Source: CAADGU01 sp964467705
GTDB taxonomy: Bacteria; Chloroflexota; Anaerolineae; Promineifilales; Promineifilaceae
Reading direction: 5' to 3'
Length of the DNA stretch: 64,000 nt
NCBI GenBank assembly: GCA_964467705.1
Contig: CAYXUZ010000002.1
Location: 1-64,000, forward strand
In this document: positions 17,816-27,331 of the stretch, in pieces
Position numbering within the stretch: position 1 is the stretch's first letter
Layout of the letters: every line of letters begins with the position of its first letter
Notes under the pieces: generated by a model
Database searches by the model: none
Seen by the model: the letters and a program-made list of their open reading frames with translations, nothing else
Told to the model about the DNA's origin: nothing
Translations under genes and position numbers: made by a program

Positions 17816-18793
17816 ATGACTGTCAGCAAGATTGATATGGATGCTTTGCAAGCGGACGCTTTACTTACTTCAAAACCAGAGCCACTTGCTATTACTTATT
17901 GGCGGAGGTTGCGCCGGCACAAGCTGGCTACGGCCAGCTTAATTATCCTGATTACCATTATCCTGGTTGTCACATTTGGCCCCATTATCTTGTCTCAACG
18001 AACATACTACAATGTGTCCAAGGGGGAATATGTGAATTATAGCCGGGACACACAAGACCTGGCTTCACGCAATTCTCCCCCTTCGCGTGAACATCCACTG
18101 GGCACTGATGAACTGGGCCGCGATGTGTTATACCGATTGATGGTAGCAGGTCGCCTATCCTTAACGATTGCGTTTACTGTTACATTAGTGGCCGAGACTT
18201 TTGGTTTGTTTGTGGGAGCGGTATCGGGGTATTACGGCCGTTGGGCAGATAGTTTCATTCAACGTGTCGTTGAATTTATCATTATTTTGCCCACCCTTCC
18301 CCTGTTGCTAGTGTTGTCTTCTTTGTTGCGAAATGTACAAATCGCATTTCTTCCCCCTGAATGGAGCCAGGCAGTAGTCATTATTATCATCCTGGCCGTG
18401 TTGGGTTGGACAGGCGCCTGCCGTCTAGCGCGGGCTGAGGTCTTAAAATTGCGCAACATGGAGTTCGCTGAAGCATCGCGTGCGCTGGGGATGGGCAACT
18501 TGCAAATCATTACCCGGCACATGATGCCCAACGCCATCCCCCCCATTATTGTAAGCGCCACGCTTGGGCTAGGCGGAGTGATTTTACTCGAATCTGCGCT
18601 GAGCTTTTTGGGGTTTGGTGTGCAGCCCCCGGTTGCTACCTGGGGTAACATGCTACAAGATGTACAAAAGGATATGTTCCAGGCGCCCTGGAAAGCCCTT
18701 TATCCTGGCATACTTATCTTTGTCACCGTATTGGCGTTTAATTACCTGGGAGATGGCTTACGTGACGCCCTAGACCCGCGTCTAAAATTATAA
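17816..18793 (+). CDS. oppC: Oligopeptide/dipeptide ABC permease, OppC/DppC type
   Basis: I chose the ATG at 17816, with AGGGAG just upstream, over an earlier GTG at 17783. The 325-residue protein has an OppC N-terminal domain, the H-P-L-G-T-D-E-L-G-R-D motif diagnostic of OppC/DppC, and a permease domain with A-E-A-S-R-A-L-G-M at the ATPase contact. The closing motif is F-L-G-F-G-V-Q-P-P. It pairs with the upstream permease 55 nt away. Confidence 0.93.
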   Translation: MTVSKIDMDALQADALLTSKPEPLAITYWRRLRRHKLATASLIILITIILVVTFGPIILSQRTYYNVSKGEYVNYSRDTQDLASRNSPPSREHPLGTDELGRDVLYRLMVAGRLSLTIAFTVTLVAETFGLFVGAVSGYYGRWADSFIQRVVEFIIILPTLPLLLVLSSLLRNVQIAFLPPEWSQAVVIIIILAVLGWTGACRLARAEVLKLRNMEFAEASRALGMGNLQIITRHMMPNAIPPIIVSATLGLGGVILLESALSFLGFGVQPPVATWGNMLQDVQKDMFQAPWKALYPGILIFVTVLAFNYLGDGLRDALDPRLKL

Positions 18794-18825
18794 TTTATAT
18801 TCTTGAGGGAAGAAGGTAGAGAGAA

Positions 18826-19812
18826 GTGGAGCAAAACAACAATAACATCCTAGAAATCAAGGGGCTTAAAACACAGTTCTTCACGGAAGCCGGTGTAGTG
18901 AGAGCTGTAGACGGCGTTGATCTAACAGTCAAACGAGGGGAAGTTATGGGTGTAGTGGGGGAATCAGGCTGTGGCAAGAGTGTCATGTCTCTTTCCATCA
19001 TGCGCCTGATTGGTCAGCCAGGCAAGATATTGGAAGGCGAAGTCTTATTTGATGGCCAAGATATTCTTAAAGTGTCTGAATCAGCCATGACCAAAATTCG
19101 GGGAAATCGCATTTCGATGATTTTTCAGCAGCCGCAAAGCTGTCTGAATCCCGTTTTCCGCGTGGGCGACCAGTTGTCAGAAGTGCTGGATATTCACCAG
19201 GATTTAGGCAAAGATGCTGGCGAAAAACGGGCAATTGAGTTGTTAGCAATGGTCGGCATCCCTGAACCAGAATCGCGCATTAAGGCATTTCCGCATGAGT
19301 TGTCAGGTGGCATGTCGCAACGTGTAATGATTGCCATGGCGTTGGCCTGTTTGCCAGAACTGCTCATCGCCGACGAACCAACGACTGCACTGGACGTGAC
19401 CATTCAAGCACAGATATTAGATCTGATGCGTAACCTGCGCTCTAAAATGGAGACATCTATTATCTTGATCACCCATGATTTAGGTGTAGTGGCAGAGATG
19501 TGTGACCGGGTAACAGTAATGTATGCGGGGCGTGTAGTTGAGGAAGCGCCCGTGAAGGAGCTATTTCAAGCCTCCAAGCACCCTTATACAACCGCGCTCA
19601 TCGGCTCCACGCCTGTTCTGGGAGAAACCGACAAGGATTTAACTACGATTCCTGGGTCAGTGCCCAATTTGGTGGACCTTCCGCCGGGATGTAAGTTTGC
19701 GCCCCGTTGCCTTGCCCGCATAGAGCATCAGCTAACACAGTGTACGGAAGAAGAACCACAATTGAAAATGATTGCACCTAACCACACAGTGCGCTGCTGG
19801 CTGTATGAATAA
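18826..19812 (+). CDS. oppD: Peptide ABC transporter ATPase, OppD/DppD type
   Basis: The 328-residue ATPase starts at GTG after a purine-rich ribosome site. Walker A is G-E-S-G-C-G-K-S near residue 46, the signature L-S-G-G-M-S-Q-R, and Walker B L-L-I-A-D-E-P-T. The C-terminal oligopeptide-transport domain has P-P-G-C-K-F-A-P-R-C for an iron-sulfur site. It powers the two permeases with its partner ATPase encoded 24 nt downstream. The full set of motifs looks functional. Confidence 0.94.
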   Translation: MEQNNNNILEIKGLKTQFFTEAGVVRAVDGVDLTVKRGEVMGVVGESGCGKSVMSLSIMRLIGQPGKILEGEVLFDGQDILKVSESAMTKIRGNRISMIFQQPQSCLNPVFRVGDQLSEVLDIHQDLGKDAGEKRAIELLAMVGIPEPESRIKAFPHELSGGMSQRVMIAMALACLPELLIADEPTTALDVTIQAQILDLMRNLRSKMETSIILITHDLGVVAEMCDRVTVMYAGRVVEEAPVKELFQASKHPYTTALIGSTPVLGETDKDLTTIPGSVPNLVDLPPGCKFAPRCLARIEHQLTQCTEEEPQLKMIAPNHTVRCWLYE

Positions 19813-19836
19813 ATGGGGTGGTAGAGGAGAATAAAT

Positions 19837-20935
19837 GTGATGGTGGAAGAAATGAAGCACAATGGCAGCAGCCCTGCTGAAGAAAAACCAAAGCTTTTGG
19901 AAGTGAATAACCTGGTGAAATACTTTCCGGTACGCGGTGGTTTGCTACAACGGGTAAGAGCATGGGTGAAAGCAGTAGACGATGTCTCATTTTTTGTTTA
20001 TGAAGGGGAAACATTGGGTCTGGTGGGAGAATCCGGATGTGGAAAGACTACTGTCGGCCGGACAATCCTTAATTTGATTCCGGCCACATCAGGTCATGTT
20101 ATTTTTGATGGCAAGGATTTGTCTACGCTGAATGCTTCTGAAATGAAAAAGATGCGGCGTAATATGCAGATTATTTTTCAGGATCCGTTTTCGTCGCTGG
20201 ACCCTCGTATGCCCATTGGCGAAAGTATCGCTGAGGGGTTACGCATTCATACCAATAAGAGTAGCCAGGAGCGGTATGATATTGTGGTCGAGATGTTGAC
20301 GCGAGTGGGTATGCGGGCTGAACATGCACGGCGTTATCCACATGAGTTTTCTGGTGGGCAACGACAACGCATTGGGATTGCACGGGCGTTGGCTTTGCAG
20401 CCGAAGTTTATTGTGTGCGATGAGCCGGTTTCGGCGCTAGATGTTTCGATCCAGGCACAGGTGCTAAATATCCTCAAAGNNNNNNNNNNTACAGCGCGAT
20501 TTTGGTCTGACGTATCTGTTTATTGCCCATAATTTAAGTGTAGTTGAGCATTTTAGTGACCGGGTAGGTGTGATGTACCTGGGCAAGATGGTGGAGATGG
20601 CTTCGCGGGATGATTTATATCGTGACCCACTTCATCCTTATACACAATCGTTGATGTCCGCCATTCCTATTCCTGATCCTACTTTGAAGCGACAGCGGGT
20701 TATTTTGCAGGGGGAAGTGCCTAGTCCACTAAACCCGCCCAAAGGATGTCGTTTTCATACCCGGTGCCCGCTGGCTTTTGACAAATGTTCTCAGGAGACG
20801 CCACCTTTTAAGGATTATGGCAAGGAGCATTATGCAGCCTGTTGGCTACTGGAAACAGGTGAGAAAGGGGCAAGTAAATTAACTATTGATAAAGTTCGTC
20901 AGAGTGATGTGGTTACATTAGCTGAGGCTGATTAG
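19837..20935 (+). CDS. oppF: Peptide ABC transporter ATPase, OppF/DppF type (assembly gap inside)
   Basis: Walker A G-E-S-G-C-G-K-T near residue 65, signature F-S-G-G-Q-R-Q-R and Walker B F-I-V-C-D-E-P-V come before the N run at 20480-20489. After it the frame resumes as D-F-G-L-T-Y-L-F-I-A-H-N and runs to the end with the C-R-F-H-T-R-C-P cluster. The two halves are out of frame as written only because ten Ns stand for a gap of unknown size. A real gap of three bases (or 3n) would restore one ORF. Start GTG 19837 or ATG 19840, after GAGGAG. Confidence 0.9.
20480..20489. other. Assembly gap (10 N)
   Basis: A run of ten Ns of placeholder length interrupts oppF. Confidence 0.99.
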
Positions 20936-20963
20936 GTATATCCCTGGCTGCTCTTTCTTGACT

Positions 20964-20992
20964 AATGACCCGCGTTTGCGGGTCATTTTGTA
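20964..20992 (+). terminator. Terminator of the opp operon
   Basis: A perfect 10-bp stem (20964-20973 / 20978-20987) with loop GTTT is followed by a T-rich tract. Confidence 0.92.
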
Positions 20993-21047
20993 TTATTGTG
21001 TTTTGAGCAAGTTACCTTCTATAATGGCGATTGTTTGGAGCAGATAA

Positions 21048-21075
21048 TTGGTATATGGCATCTGGTATTTGGTTG
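21048..21075. repeat. Heptamer word array (TGGTAT type)
   Basis: Four tandem heptamers of the form N-TGGTAT (TTGGTAT, ATGGCAT, CTGGTAT, TTGGTTG) end 12 nt before the start codon of the next gene. Confidence 0.7.
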
Positions 21076-21087
21076 GTGGAGTAAGGT

Positions 21088-22323
21088 ATGGCGGATGTAA
21101 AGCATATTTTGGTGGTGGATGATCATTTTGAAATGTTGGAGTTTCTGCGCTCCATGCTGCAATTGTCCAGTCAGGATTATGAGGTGTTGGCTGTGCCTTC
21201 AGCAGAAGAAGGGTTGCTGGAGTTGCGGCGCGGTGTATTCGATTTGTTGATCACGGATGTGCGCCTGCCAGGAATGAGTGGGTTTGACCTGATACGCAGG
21301 GCGCGGCGTTTGGGGTTGAACTTGCCGGTGATAATTATTACGGCTTATTCAACCTCGCAGGGGCGGAAGGAGGCGGCTGATCTGGAGGTGTTTCATTATT
21401 TCCAAAAGCCGTTGGATACGGATGATGTGCTAACGGCCGTGAACAAAGCCCTGCACGGTGATGTTTCTATTGCCGCATCAACACCTGTAACGGCCGTAAC
21501 CCCCTTTAATCTGACAGAAGAGCTGCGCAAACGATTGGAAACGCTGCGGGTAGATACCGGTGCTCTCCAATTACTCTTATCCTCCATCCAGGGAAAGGTG
21601 CTGCACAGCGTGGGTGGAGGCCCAAAAATTGACCAGGAAAAGTTGGCAGCGATTATCGCCCGCAACGTGAGTGATAGCTTTTTATTGGCGCGCGAGATCG
21701 GTAGTAAAGAACCGTTTACGCTGCAATATCATGCGGGTTCTCGTCTGGAGTTATACTGTGCCAACATCGGTGAGCAATACTTTTTAACGTTGTTCTTTGA
21801 CGCGGCAGCCCGGCGGGGGCGCATTGGCACGATCTGGGTGTTTACACAACGGGCAATAAAGGATTTGCAGGTGCTGTTACCGGCAACGGCCGTAACCAGC
21901 GACAAACAAGCCCCCCTACGCACCCCTCCCCCCCCCACACAACCGCCGCCGATAGCTCCCCAGCCCATAGCCGAAATGTCCACACAATCGGTAGCACCGC
22001 CCGTACTGAAAGTGGAAGAGCCGGAGGAAATTGAGTTGGTACCAGCAGAGAACCTGCCTGTGAATATCACCATTATTGGCGCAGAGGAAGAATTATTGCC
22101 ACAAGGGGAAGAGACAGTGGAAGTGCTAGATATGAATGTGGACGAATTAGCGGCTCTGCTGGCTGGTGATGTCTCCGATGTAGGCACAGATGTAGATGCC
22201 TTTTGGGACGAGGTTCTGGATTTTTCAGATGCGGATAGCGAGGATCAAAATAAAGGCCTCTCCGTAGAAGAGGCCATTCAAAAAGGGCTGCTTTCGGGTG
22301 ATTTGCCCGGCGTGGGCAACTGA
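21088..22323 (+). CDS. Response-regulator receiver fused to a roadblock/LC7-like domain
   Basis: Of 411 residues, 1-125 are a REC domain (V-V-D-D, phospho-acceptor Asp57 in L-I-T-D-V-R-L-P, Thr in I-I-I-T-A-Y, Lys in F-Q-K-P). Residues about 145-275 resemble roadblock/LC7 modules, small-GTPase regulators: helix, then S-I-Q-G-K-V-L-H-S, and G-T-I-W-V-F at the end. The rest is a Pro-rich linker and an acidic tail without a DNA-binding domain. It may relay phosphorylation to a Ras-like GTPase/MglA-type system; no GTPase gene is in the window. It stands alone after a terminator. Confidence 0.72.
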   Translation: MADVKHILVVDDHFEMLEFLRSMLQLSSQDYEVLAVPSAEEGLLELRRGVFDLLITDVRLPGMSGFDLIRRARRLGLNLPVIIITAYSTSQGRKEAADLEVFHYFQKPLDTDDVLTAVNKALHGDVSIAASTPVTAVTPFNLTEELRKRLETLRVDTGALQLLLSSIQGKVLHSVGGGPKIDQEKLAAIIARNVSDSFLLAREIGSKEPFTLQYHAGSRLELYCANIGEQYFLTLFFDAAARRGRIGTIWVFTQRAIKDLQVLLPATAVTSDKQAPLRTPPPPTQPPPIAPQPIAEMSTQSVAPPVLKVEEPEEIELVPAENLPVNITIIGAEEELLPQGEETVEVLDMNVDELAALLAGDVSDVGTDVDAFWDEVLDFSDADSEDQNKGLSVEEAIQKGLLSGDLPGVGN

Positions 22324-22344
22324 ATCGCGGGTGGTGGGTGTGCC

Positions 22345-23088
22345 TTAAGATGGCAGCGGGACACGGCCGTTGCCATTTCCATTTGCCAGCAATGTTAATA
22401 CTTCAGCCATGTGCCGGATGCGTCGGTAAACCGATTCCCCATACAAATCTTCTGGATCATATATCACCGGCATCATGCCAGCAGCGGCAGCGCCACGGCC
22501 GTCGGCAAAATAATTATCCCCCACATACATGCATTCCTGAGTATGCAAACCATTGAACCGAGAGACAACATGCCAAAAAATTTGTGGGTCTGGCTTCCAA
22601 TAACCAATTTCCCCGGCAGCCAGCACCAGATCAAAAACACCATCCAGCCCCAGCTGCGCCACATCATCGTGCAGTGGATTTGGGCGGTTAGAAACTAACC
22701 CCACGATATAACCAGCCTGCTTCAATGTGGTCAAAAGCTGTTTACTGCCAGGCGCCGGTTCCACCTGCGGCTTGTATTCTGTATTAAACCACTCCCGTAC
22801 CAACACCGCACGCCTCATCAAATCCTGGGTAACATTTACTTTTTCAAGCAATTGCCGGGAGTAGTTAACCCAGAAACCATCAATATCGTACTGTTCCATA
22901 TCCCGTTTTACCAGACTTTCATGTCCCCAATACTGGTGCGCCCATACTTTTACGCGGTGTTCGGCCGTCGGCGAGATTTCAATATCCATTGAACGAGCAA
23001 AATGAATAAATGCGGCCGTAGGCCCAGGAGACGGAATACGGATTGTTCCATCCAGATCAAAAAACACAGCTTTAACATCATGCGTCAT
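22345..23088 (-). CDS. HAD-superfamily phosphatase
   Basis: The 247-residue protein has motif I F-F-D-L-D-G-T near the N terminus and motif II V-S-N-R-P. The motif III lysine is in Y-W-K-P-D-P-Q and motif IV is Y-V-G-D-N-Y-F-A-D. The cap between motifs I and II is alpha-helical. It probably hydrolyses a small phosphorylated metabolite in the cytoplasm (phosphoglycolate-phosphatase-like), but the substrate is not predictable. AAGGAG precedes the ATG. Confidence 0.82.
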   Translation of the reverse strand: MTHDVKAVFFDLDGTIRIPSPGPTAAFIHFARSMDIEISPTAEHRVKVWAHQYWGHESLVKRDMEQYDIDGFWVNYSRQLLEKVNVTQDLMRRAVLVREWFNTEYKPQVEPAPGSKQLLTTLKQAGYIVGLVSNRPNPLHDDVAQLGLDGVFDLVLAAGEIGYWKPDPQIFWHVVSRFNGLHTQECMYVGDNYFADGRGAAAAGMMPVIYDPEDLYGESVYRRIRHMAEVLTLLANGNGNGRVPLPS

Positions 23089-23320
23089 AGATACTCCTTA
23101 TGACTTTAGCAACTATGTGTGGATTACACGAAGAAATTCAATGTGGGTGTTACAAAAACTGAAACCCAGCAGCCAACATTTTACCCCACTATGACAGCAG
23201 GATAGTAATTTGTCAATGTGCATCCAGGCATATGACTTTTGACCCAATCGGGTGACCCCACTTTGCCCCCCCCTGGCAAAATGGCTACAATCATTCGATT
23301 CTCTGAAAGAAATGAGGCAT

Positions 23321-24079
23321 ATGGGCAAGATAGATACATATGTGATTGTTCCCACTTATAACGAGGCAGATAACATAGATGATTTGCTCACCCAAATCCT
23401 CAGCCTGCCTGTGGCCATTGGTGTCATCATTGTGGATGATAATTCTCCAGATGGCACAGGCAAACTGGCTGATGATTGGGCGACTCAGCACCCAGAAGCG
23501 GTGCAGGTGGTACACCGGCCTGGCAAGATGGGCTTAGGCACAGCCTACATTGCTGGGTTCCGACATGCCTTTACCCTGCATGCCCGCAATGTAATGACGA
23601 TGGATGCTGATTTTTCACACAACCCGCGCTATATCCCGGCCATGATTCAGATGAGTCAATATAAGCATGTGGTGATCGGGTCGCGGTATGTTTCTGGTGG
23701 TGGGCAGCAGAACTGTACCTGGAAGCGGGTCCTACTCAGCCGGATAGCGAATTTTGTGGCCCGTTTTCTATTAGGACTAAAGGCCAGAGACGCAACAGCC
23801 GGATTCCGGCTGTATCGTCGTGAGGTGTTGGAATCTATCCCGTTGGATCAAATTTTTTCTAGCGGTTATTCGTTTCTGGTGGAAATGTTGTTTTTGTGTC
23901 AACGTCGCGGTTGGCAGGTAGGGGAAGTGCCTATCATATTTGAAGACCGGCGCAAGGGGAAAACTAAGATTTCACGAAATGAGGTTTTCAAGGCGCAATA
24001 TACGGTTTTTCGCCTGTTTGTGCGACGTTTGCGCCGGAAAGAACCCCGCCGCCCAAAAATCCCTGTGTCTTCCTTATGA
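23321..24079 (+). CDS. Polyprenol-phosphate mannosyltransferase-like GT2 (Dpm1 type)
   Basis: I start at the ATG at 23321; an ATG three codons earlier is possible. The protein begins with V-I-V-P-T-Y-N-E-A-D-N and has V-D-D-N-S-P-D-G-T, the metal-binding M-D-A-D-F-S-H and the late motif S-G-Y-S-F-L-V-E-M. This is the pattern of dolichol/polyprenol monophosphomannose synthases. It makes lipid-linked mannose (or another hexose) on the inner membrane face, a likely donor for the GT-C enzymes encoded downstream. It overlaps the next gene by ATGA. A basic C-terminal tail and no membrane segments are seen. Confidence 0.85.
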   Translation: MGKIDTYVIVPTYNEADNIDDLLTQILSLPVAIGVIIVDDNSPDGTGKLADDWATQHPEAVQVVHRPGKMGLGTAYIAGFRHAFTLHARNVMTMDADFSHNPRYIPAMIQMSQYKHVVIGSRYVSGGGQQNCTWKRVLLSRIANFVARFLLGLKARDATAGFRLYRREVLESIPLDQIFSSGYSFLVEMLFLCQRRGWQVGEVPIIFEDRRKGKTKISRNEVFKAQYTVFRLFVRRLRRKEPRRPKIPVSSL

Positions 24080-25041
24080 TGGATGTAACGTGTAATTTGT
24101 GCGGCCGCGATGATTTTACGGTGCGTTATCCGGCGACAGGAAATTATGCAACCGCCGGGCCAAATCATCATCCGCTAAAGGCTGATGCATTTTCTTGTAC
24201 ACATGCGGGGTATGGCAGCCATGCGCGCATTGTACAGTGCAGGCATTGTGGACATATGTATGCCAACCCTTGCTGGACGGGCGAGGAGTTGCTGGCGGCG
24301 TACACGGCCGTTGAAGACAATACCTATGTGGCCGAACGGTTGGGCCGGGAGCTGACCTTTCGCAAGCATTTGCAGGCAATGGAAAAGTTTACCGGGCCGG
24401 CCAACAACGGCAGCTCCGCGGCAGCTCCGGGCCGTACTTTGCTAGATGTCGGTGCGTATATTGGCGTCTTTGTCGAGGTTGCCATAGCCAATGGCTGGCG
24501 GGCCTGCGGCGTGGAGCCTTCAGCCTGGGGGGCAAGCATGGCCCAGGCCAATGGCTTGCCGGTTTATCATGGCACACTCGACCATGCCGAACTCCAACCC
24601 TTATCTTTTGATGTCATCACCATGTGGGATGTCATTGAACATCTGGCTGACCCTTCCGGTGAAGTGGCAAAAGCGTATCGTTTGTTACGGCCAGGTGGCT
24701 GGCTGGTGGTGCATACGATGGACATTAACAGCCTGATTGCTCGCCTGATGGGGCCGCGCTGGCCCTGGCTGATGGATATGCACGTGCAGTATTTTAGTCG
24801 GCGCACGCTGGCCGAGATGTTGCGTAAGAATGGGTATGAGGTGGTTTGGTCAGGTGTGCAAGGGCGTTATTTGCGGTTGAATTATGTGGCTTCACGCCTG
24901 GGTGGGCTGAACCGGCACATCGGCGCTGTAGCCACGAAGATGGTGAATGGATTACATCTGGGCGGCACGGCCGTGCCTGTCAATTTTGGCGATTTGTTTA
25001 CAGTGTATGCACGACGGCCGGATGAAGGTCACATTTTATGA
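24076..25041 (+). CDS. Class I SAM methyltransferase with N-terminal zinc ribbon
   Basis: The 321-residue protein has a C-N-L-C ... C-R-H-C-G-H zinc-ribbon start, the signature of nucleotide-sugar or carbohydrate C-methyltransferase-like proteins. The SAM motif is L-L-D-V-G-A-Y-I-G-V-F, and M-W-D-V-I-E-H-L-A-D-P marks the methyltransferase domain (about 110-230). It is coupled by 4-nt overlaps with glycosyltransferases on both sides, so it probably modifies a surface glycan or lipid carrier. The exact methyl acceptor is unknown. Confidence 0.8.
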   Translation: MMDVTCNLCGRDDFTVRYPATGNYATAGPNHHPLKADAFSCTHAGYGSHARIVQCRHCGHMYANPCWTGEELLAAYTAVEDNTYVAERLGRELTFRKHLQAMEKFTGPANNGSSAAAPGRTLLDVGAYIGVFVEVAIANGWRACGVEPSAWGASMAQANGLPVYHGTLDHAELQPLSFDVITMWDVIEHLADPSGEVAKAYRLLRPGGWLVVHTMDINSLIARLMGPRWPWLMDMHVQYFSRRTLAEMLRKNGYEVVWSGVQGRYLRLNYVASRLGGLNRHIGAVATKMVNGLHLGGTAVPVNFGDLFTVYARRPDEGHIL

Positions 25042-25790
25042 TCAAGGGCAAAAAAGTAGTCGTCGTTATGCCGGCCTATAACGCCGAACAAACACTGCGC
25101 CGCACGTATGACGAAATCCCGCATAATATTGTGGATGATCTGGTGTTGGTGGATGACGCCAGCCGCGACCACACGGCCCAGGTTTCCCGCGAATTGGGCA
25201 TACACACCATTGTCCATGAACAAAACACTGGCTACGGTGGCAACCAGAAAACCTGCTACCGCACCGCCTTAGAATTAGGCGCAGACATTGTGATCATGCT
25301 GCACCCCGATTACCAGTACACCCCCAAACTCATCACCGCTATGGCCTCCTTGATGGCCGAAGGGTTGTTTGACTGTGTGTTAGGCTCGCGCATTTTGGGT
25401 GTGGGGGCGCGCAAAGGGGGCATGCCGCTCTACAAATACATCTCCAACCGGGTGCTGACGCTGCTGCAAAATATCATCATCGGGTACAAATTATCCGAAT
25501 ACCACACCGGGTATCGCGGCTTCACGCGGGAAGTCTTAGAGAAATTACCCCTGGCCGATAATTCTGATAACTTTATCTTTGATAACCAGATGTTGGCTCA
25601 AATCATTTACGCCGGATATAACATCGGCGAAATTACCTGCCCCACCCGGTACATGGATGATTCGTCTTCCATCAGCTTCAAAAATTCCACCGTTTATGGT
25701 TTTGGGGTACTCCAAGTCTCCTTATTATTTCGGCTAACGCGGTGGGGGCTTGTTCGCTCGCCGCTGTTTTCTCGTTTGCAACCGGTATGA
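25038..25790 (+). CDS. Glycosyltransferase family 2
   Basis: The 250-residue GT-A enzyme has V-V-V-M-P-A-Y-N-A-E at the start, L-V-D-D-A-S-R-D-H-T and a M-L-H-P-D-Y-Q-Y motif at the metal/nucleotide site. The later Y-H-T-G-Y-R-G and F-D-N-Q-M-L-A motifs match bacterial DPM-like transferases without a membrane anchor. It likely builds a polyprenol-linked sugar or a surface glycan. It overlaps both neighbours by ATGA, which places it in one translationally coupled operon. Confidence 0.85.
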   Translation: MIKGKKVVVVMPAYNAEQTLRRTYDEIPHNIVDDLVLVDDASRDHTAQVSRELGIHTIVHEQNTGYGGNQKTCYRTALELGADIVIMLHPDYQYTPKLITAMASLMAEGLFDCVLGSRILGVGARKGGMPLYKYISNRVLTLLQNIIIGYKLSEYHTGYRGFTREVLEKLPLADNSDNFIFDNQMLAQIIYAGYNIGEITCPTRYMDDSSSISFKNSTVYGFGVLQVSLLFRLTRWGLVRSPLFSRLQPV

Positions 25791-27238
25791 GTATTCGCAG
25801 ATTGTTTGAAGGGTTGTTTTTTATTGCGCTCTTTGTGATGGGGGTGCGGGCAACGCTTGATGCGGATATGTGGTGGCATTTGCGCACGGGGGAGTACATT
25901 TTGCAGCAGGGCATTCCACGTCTGGACGTGTTCTCATTTACGGTTCCAGACCATGCCTGGGTAACACATGAGTGGTTGTCGCAGGTGGTGATGTGGCTGG
26001 CGTACCAGGCGGGTGGGTTTGCCGGGCTGATTGTAGGCACGGCCGTGCTGGTGATGTTGACCTTTGGGTTGGTGTATGGGAGTTGCGCTGGACGGCCGTA
26101 TCTGGCCGCCTTCATCGTGTTATTAGCCGCCATCACCTCGGCCATCGTCTGGGGAGCACGGCCGCAGATGTTCAATTTGCTGTTTACGGCCGTCTTCGTC
26201 TTCCAGGTGGAGCGCGTCAAAGACCACAAACTGCCGTTATGGACATGGTGGCTGCTGCCGGTTTTTATGCTCATTTGGGCCAATTTCCACAGCGGGTATT
26301 TGCTGGGTGTGGTCTTGCTGGGCACATACGTCGTGGGCGAAGCCGCGCAGCAAAGGTTTCACAAGACGGATGAACGTACCCTGCCCTGGGCGGCCGTCCA
26401 TCGTTTGTTCATCGTCACCGTTCTCTGTTTCCTGGTCGCTGCCTTGAACCCTAACGGGCCGGAATTGTGGATATATCCCTTTTTCACGCTTGGTAGTTCG
26501 GCCATGCAGGCATACATTCAGGAGTGGCACTCGCCTGATTTTCACCTGAGTTTTTTCTGGCCGTTTGCTGGCATGCTGGCATTGGGTGTGTTGACGTTTG
26601 TCTTTAGCCAGCGGCGGGTGACGTTTGCCGATTTGTTGCTGTTTCTGGGCACAGGGGCGGCTGGGTTGCTGTCGGCGCGGCATATTCCGCTGTTTGCCAT
26701 TGTGGCCGCGCCCATCATCGCCCGGCATGGTCTCAGTACGTTAGCGGGCACGGCCGTCTACCCCATTCTAAGCGGTGACGTGCCCGAACCAAAACCAACC
26801 CGGTTGATGGCCGCTGTGAATATATTTGTGCTGCTGGCGGCTATTGTGGGGGCGTTGGTCTGGACGGCGAACAAGGTAGCGGCGAATGAGACGGCCGTGG
26901 CCGCCCAATATCCGGCGGCGGCCGTAGATTTTCTGGAAGCCAACGGGCTGGCCCAGGAACGGGGTTATAACAGCTACAACTGGGGCGGCTATCTCATCTG
27001 GCGTGGACTGCCGGTATTTGTGGACGGCCGTGCCGATGTCTACGGCGACGACTTCCTTTTTTATTACCGTCAGGCATTTGACGCTGGCCCCCGGTGGCAA
27101 GAGCCGCTGGATGATTTTGCCGTGATCTATGTGTTGATGGAACGGGATTCGCCGCTGATGACTGTATTGGCCGCCAGCGGCAAATGGCAAGAGGTATACC
27201 AGGATGACCTGGCCCAGATTTTTGTGCGTGCAGAATGA
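25787..27238 (+). CDS. Polytopic membrane protein, GT-C-like
   Basis: I chose the ATG in the ATGA overlap at 25787, not the in-frame ATG at 25742 inside the upstream gene. The 483 residues hold about ten membrane segments (about 8-385) and a soluble C-terminal domain. The first loop D-A-D-M-W-W-H-L-R-T-G has the acidic, aromatic character of GT-C active-site loops, and the tail has W-G-G-Y-L-I-W and D-G-R-A-D-V-Y-G. It probably transfers a sugar from a lipid carrier on the outer membrane face. I cannot name a specific family. Confidence 0.7.
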   Translation: MSIRRLFEGLFFIALFVMGVRATLDADMWWHLRTGEYILQQGIPRLDVFSFTVPDHAWVTHEWLSQVVMWLAYQAGGFAGLIVGTAVLVMLTFGLVYGSCAGRPYLAAFIVLLAAITSAIVWGARPQMFNLLFTAVFVFQVERVKDHKLPLWTWWLLPVFMLIWANFHSGYLLGVVLLGTYVVGEAAQQRFHKTDERTLPWAAVHRLFIVTVLCFLVAALNPNGPELWIYPFFTLGSSAMQAYIQEWHSPDFHLSFFWPFAGMLALGVLTFVFSQRRVTFADLLLFLGTGAAGLLSARHIPLFAIVAAPIIARHGLSTLAGTAVYPILSGDVPEPKPTRLMAAVNIFVLLAAIVGALVWTANKVAANETAVAAQYPAAAVDFLEANGLAQERGYNSYNWGGYLIWRGLPVFVDGRADVYGDDFLFYYRQAFDAGPRWQEPLDDFAVIYVLMERDSPLMTVLAASGKWQEVYQDDLAQIFVRAE

Positions 27239-27243
27239 TGTTT

Positions 27244-27314
27244 AGACCCGAAGGGGTTCTAGAGTCTTTCAAAAGATGCGGATCATTTATTTAGACCTTC
27301 TGGGACTTCACAGG
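27244..27314. repeat. Degenerate AGACC-type hairpin words
   Basis: The stretch AGACCCGAAGGGGTT...GTCT (27244-27267), followed by AGACCTTCTGGGACTT (from about 27292), resembles the cleaner AGACC...GGTCT hairpins at 48191 and 49478. It fills most of the 93-nt gap between two GT-C genes. Confidence 0.4.
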
Positions 27315-27331
27315 TACAGGAAGCCCAACGT

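Noticed and set aside
20480..20570. Apparent frameshift in oppF
   Set aside because: Caused by the 10-N placeholder; the flanking frames join naturally if the true gap is a multiple of three.
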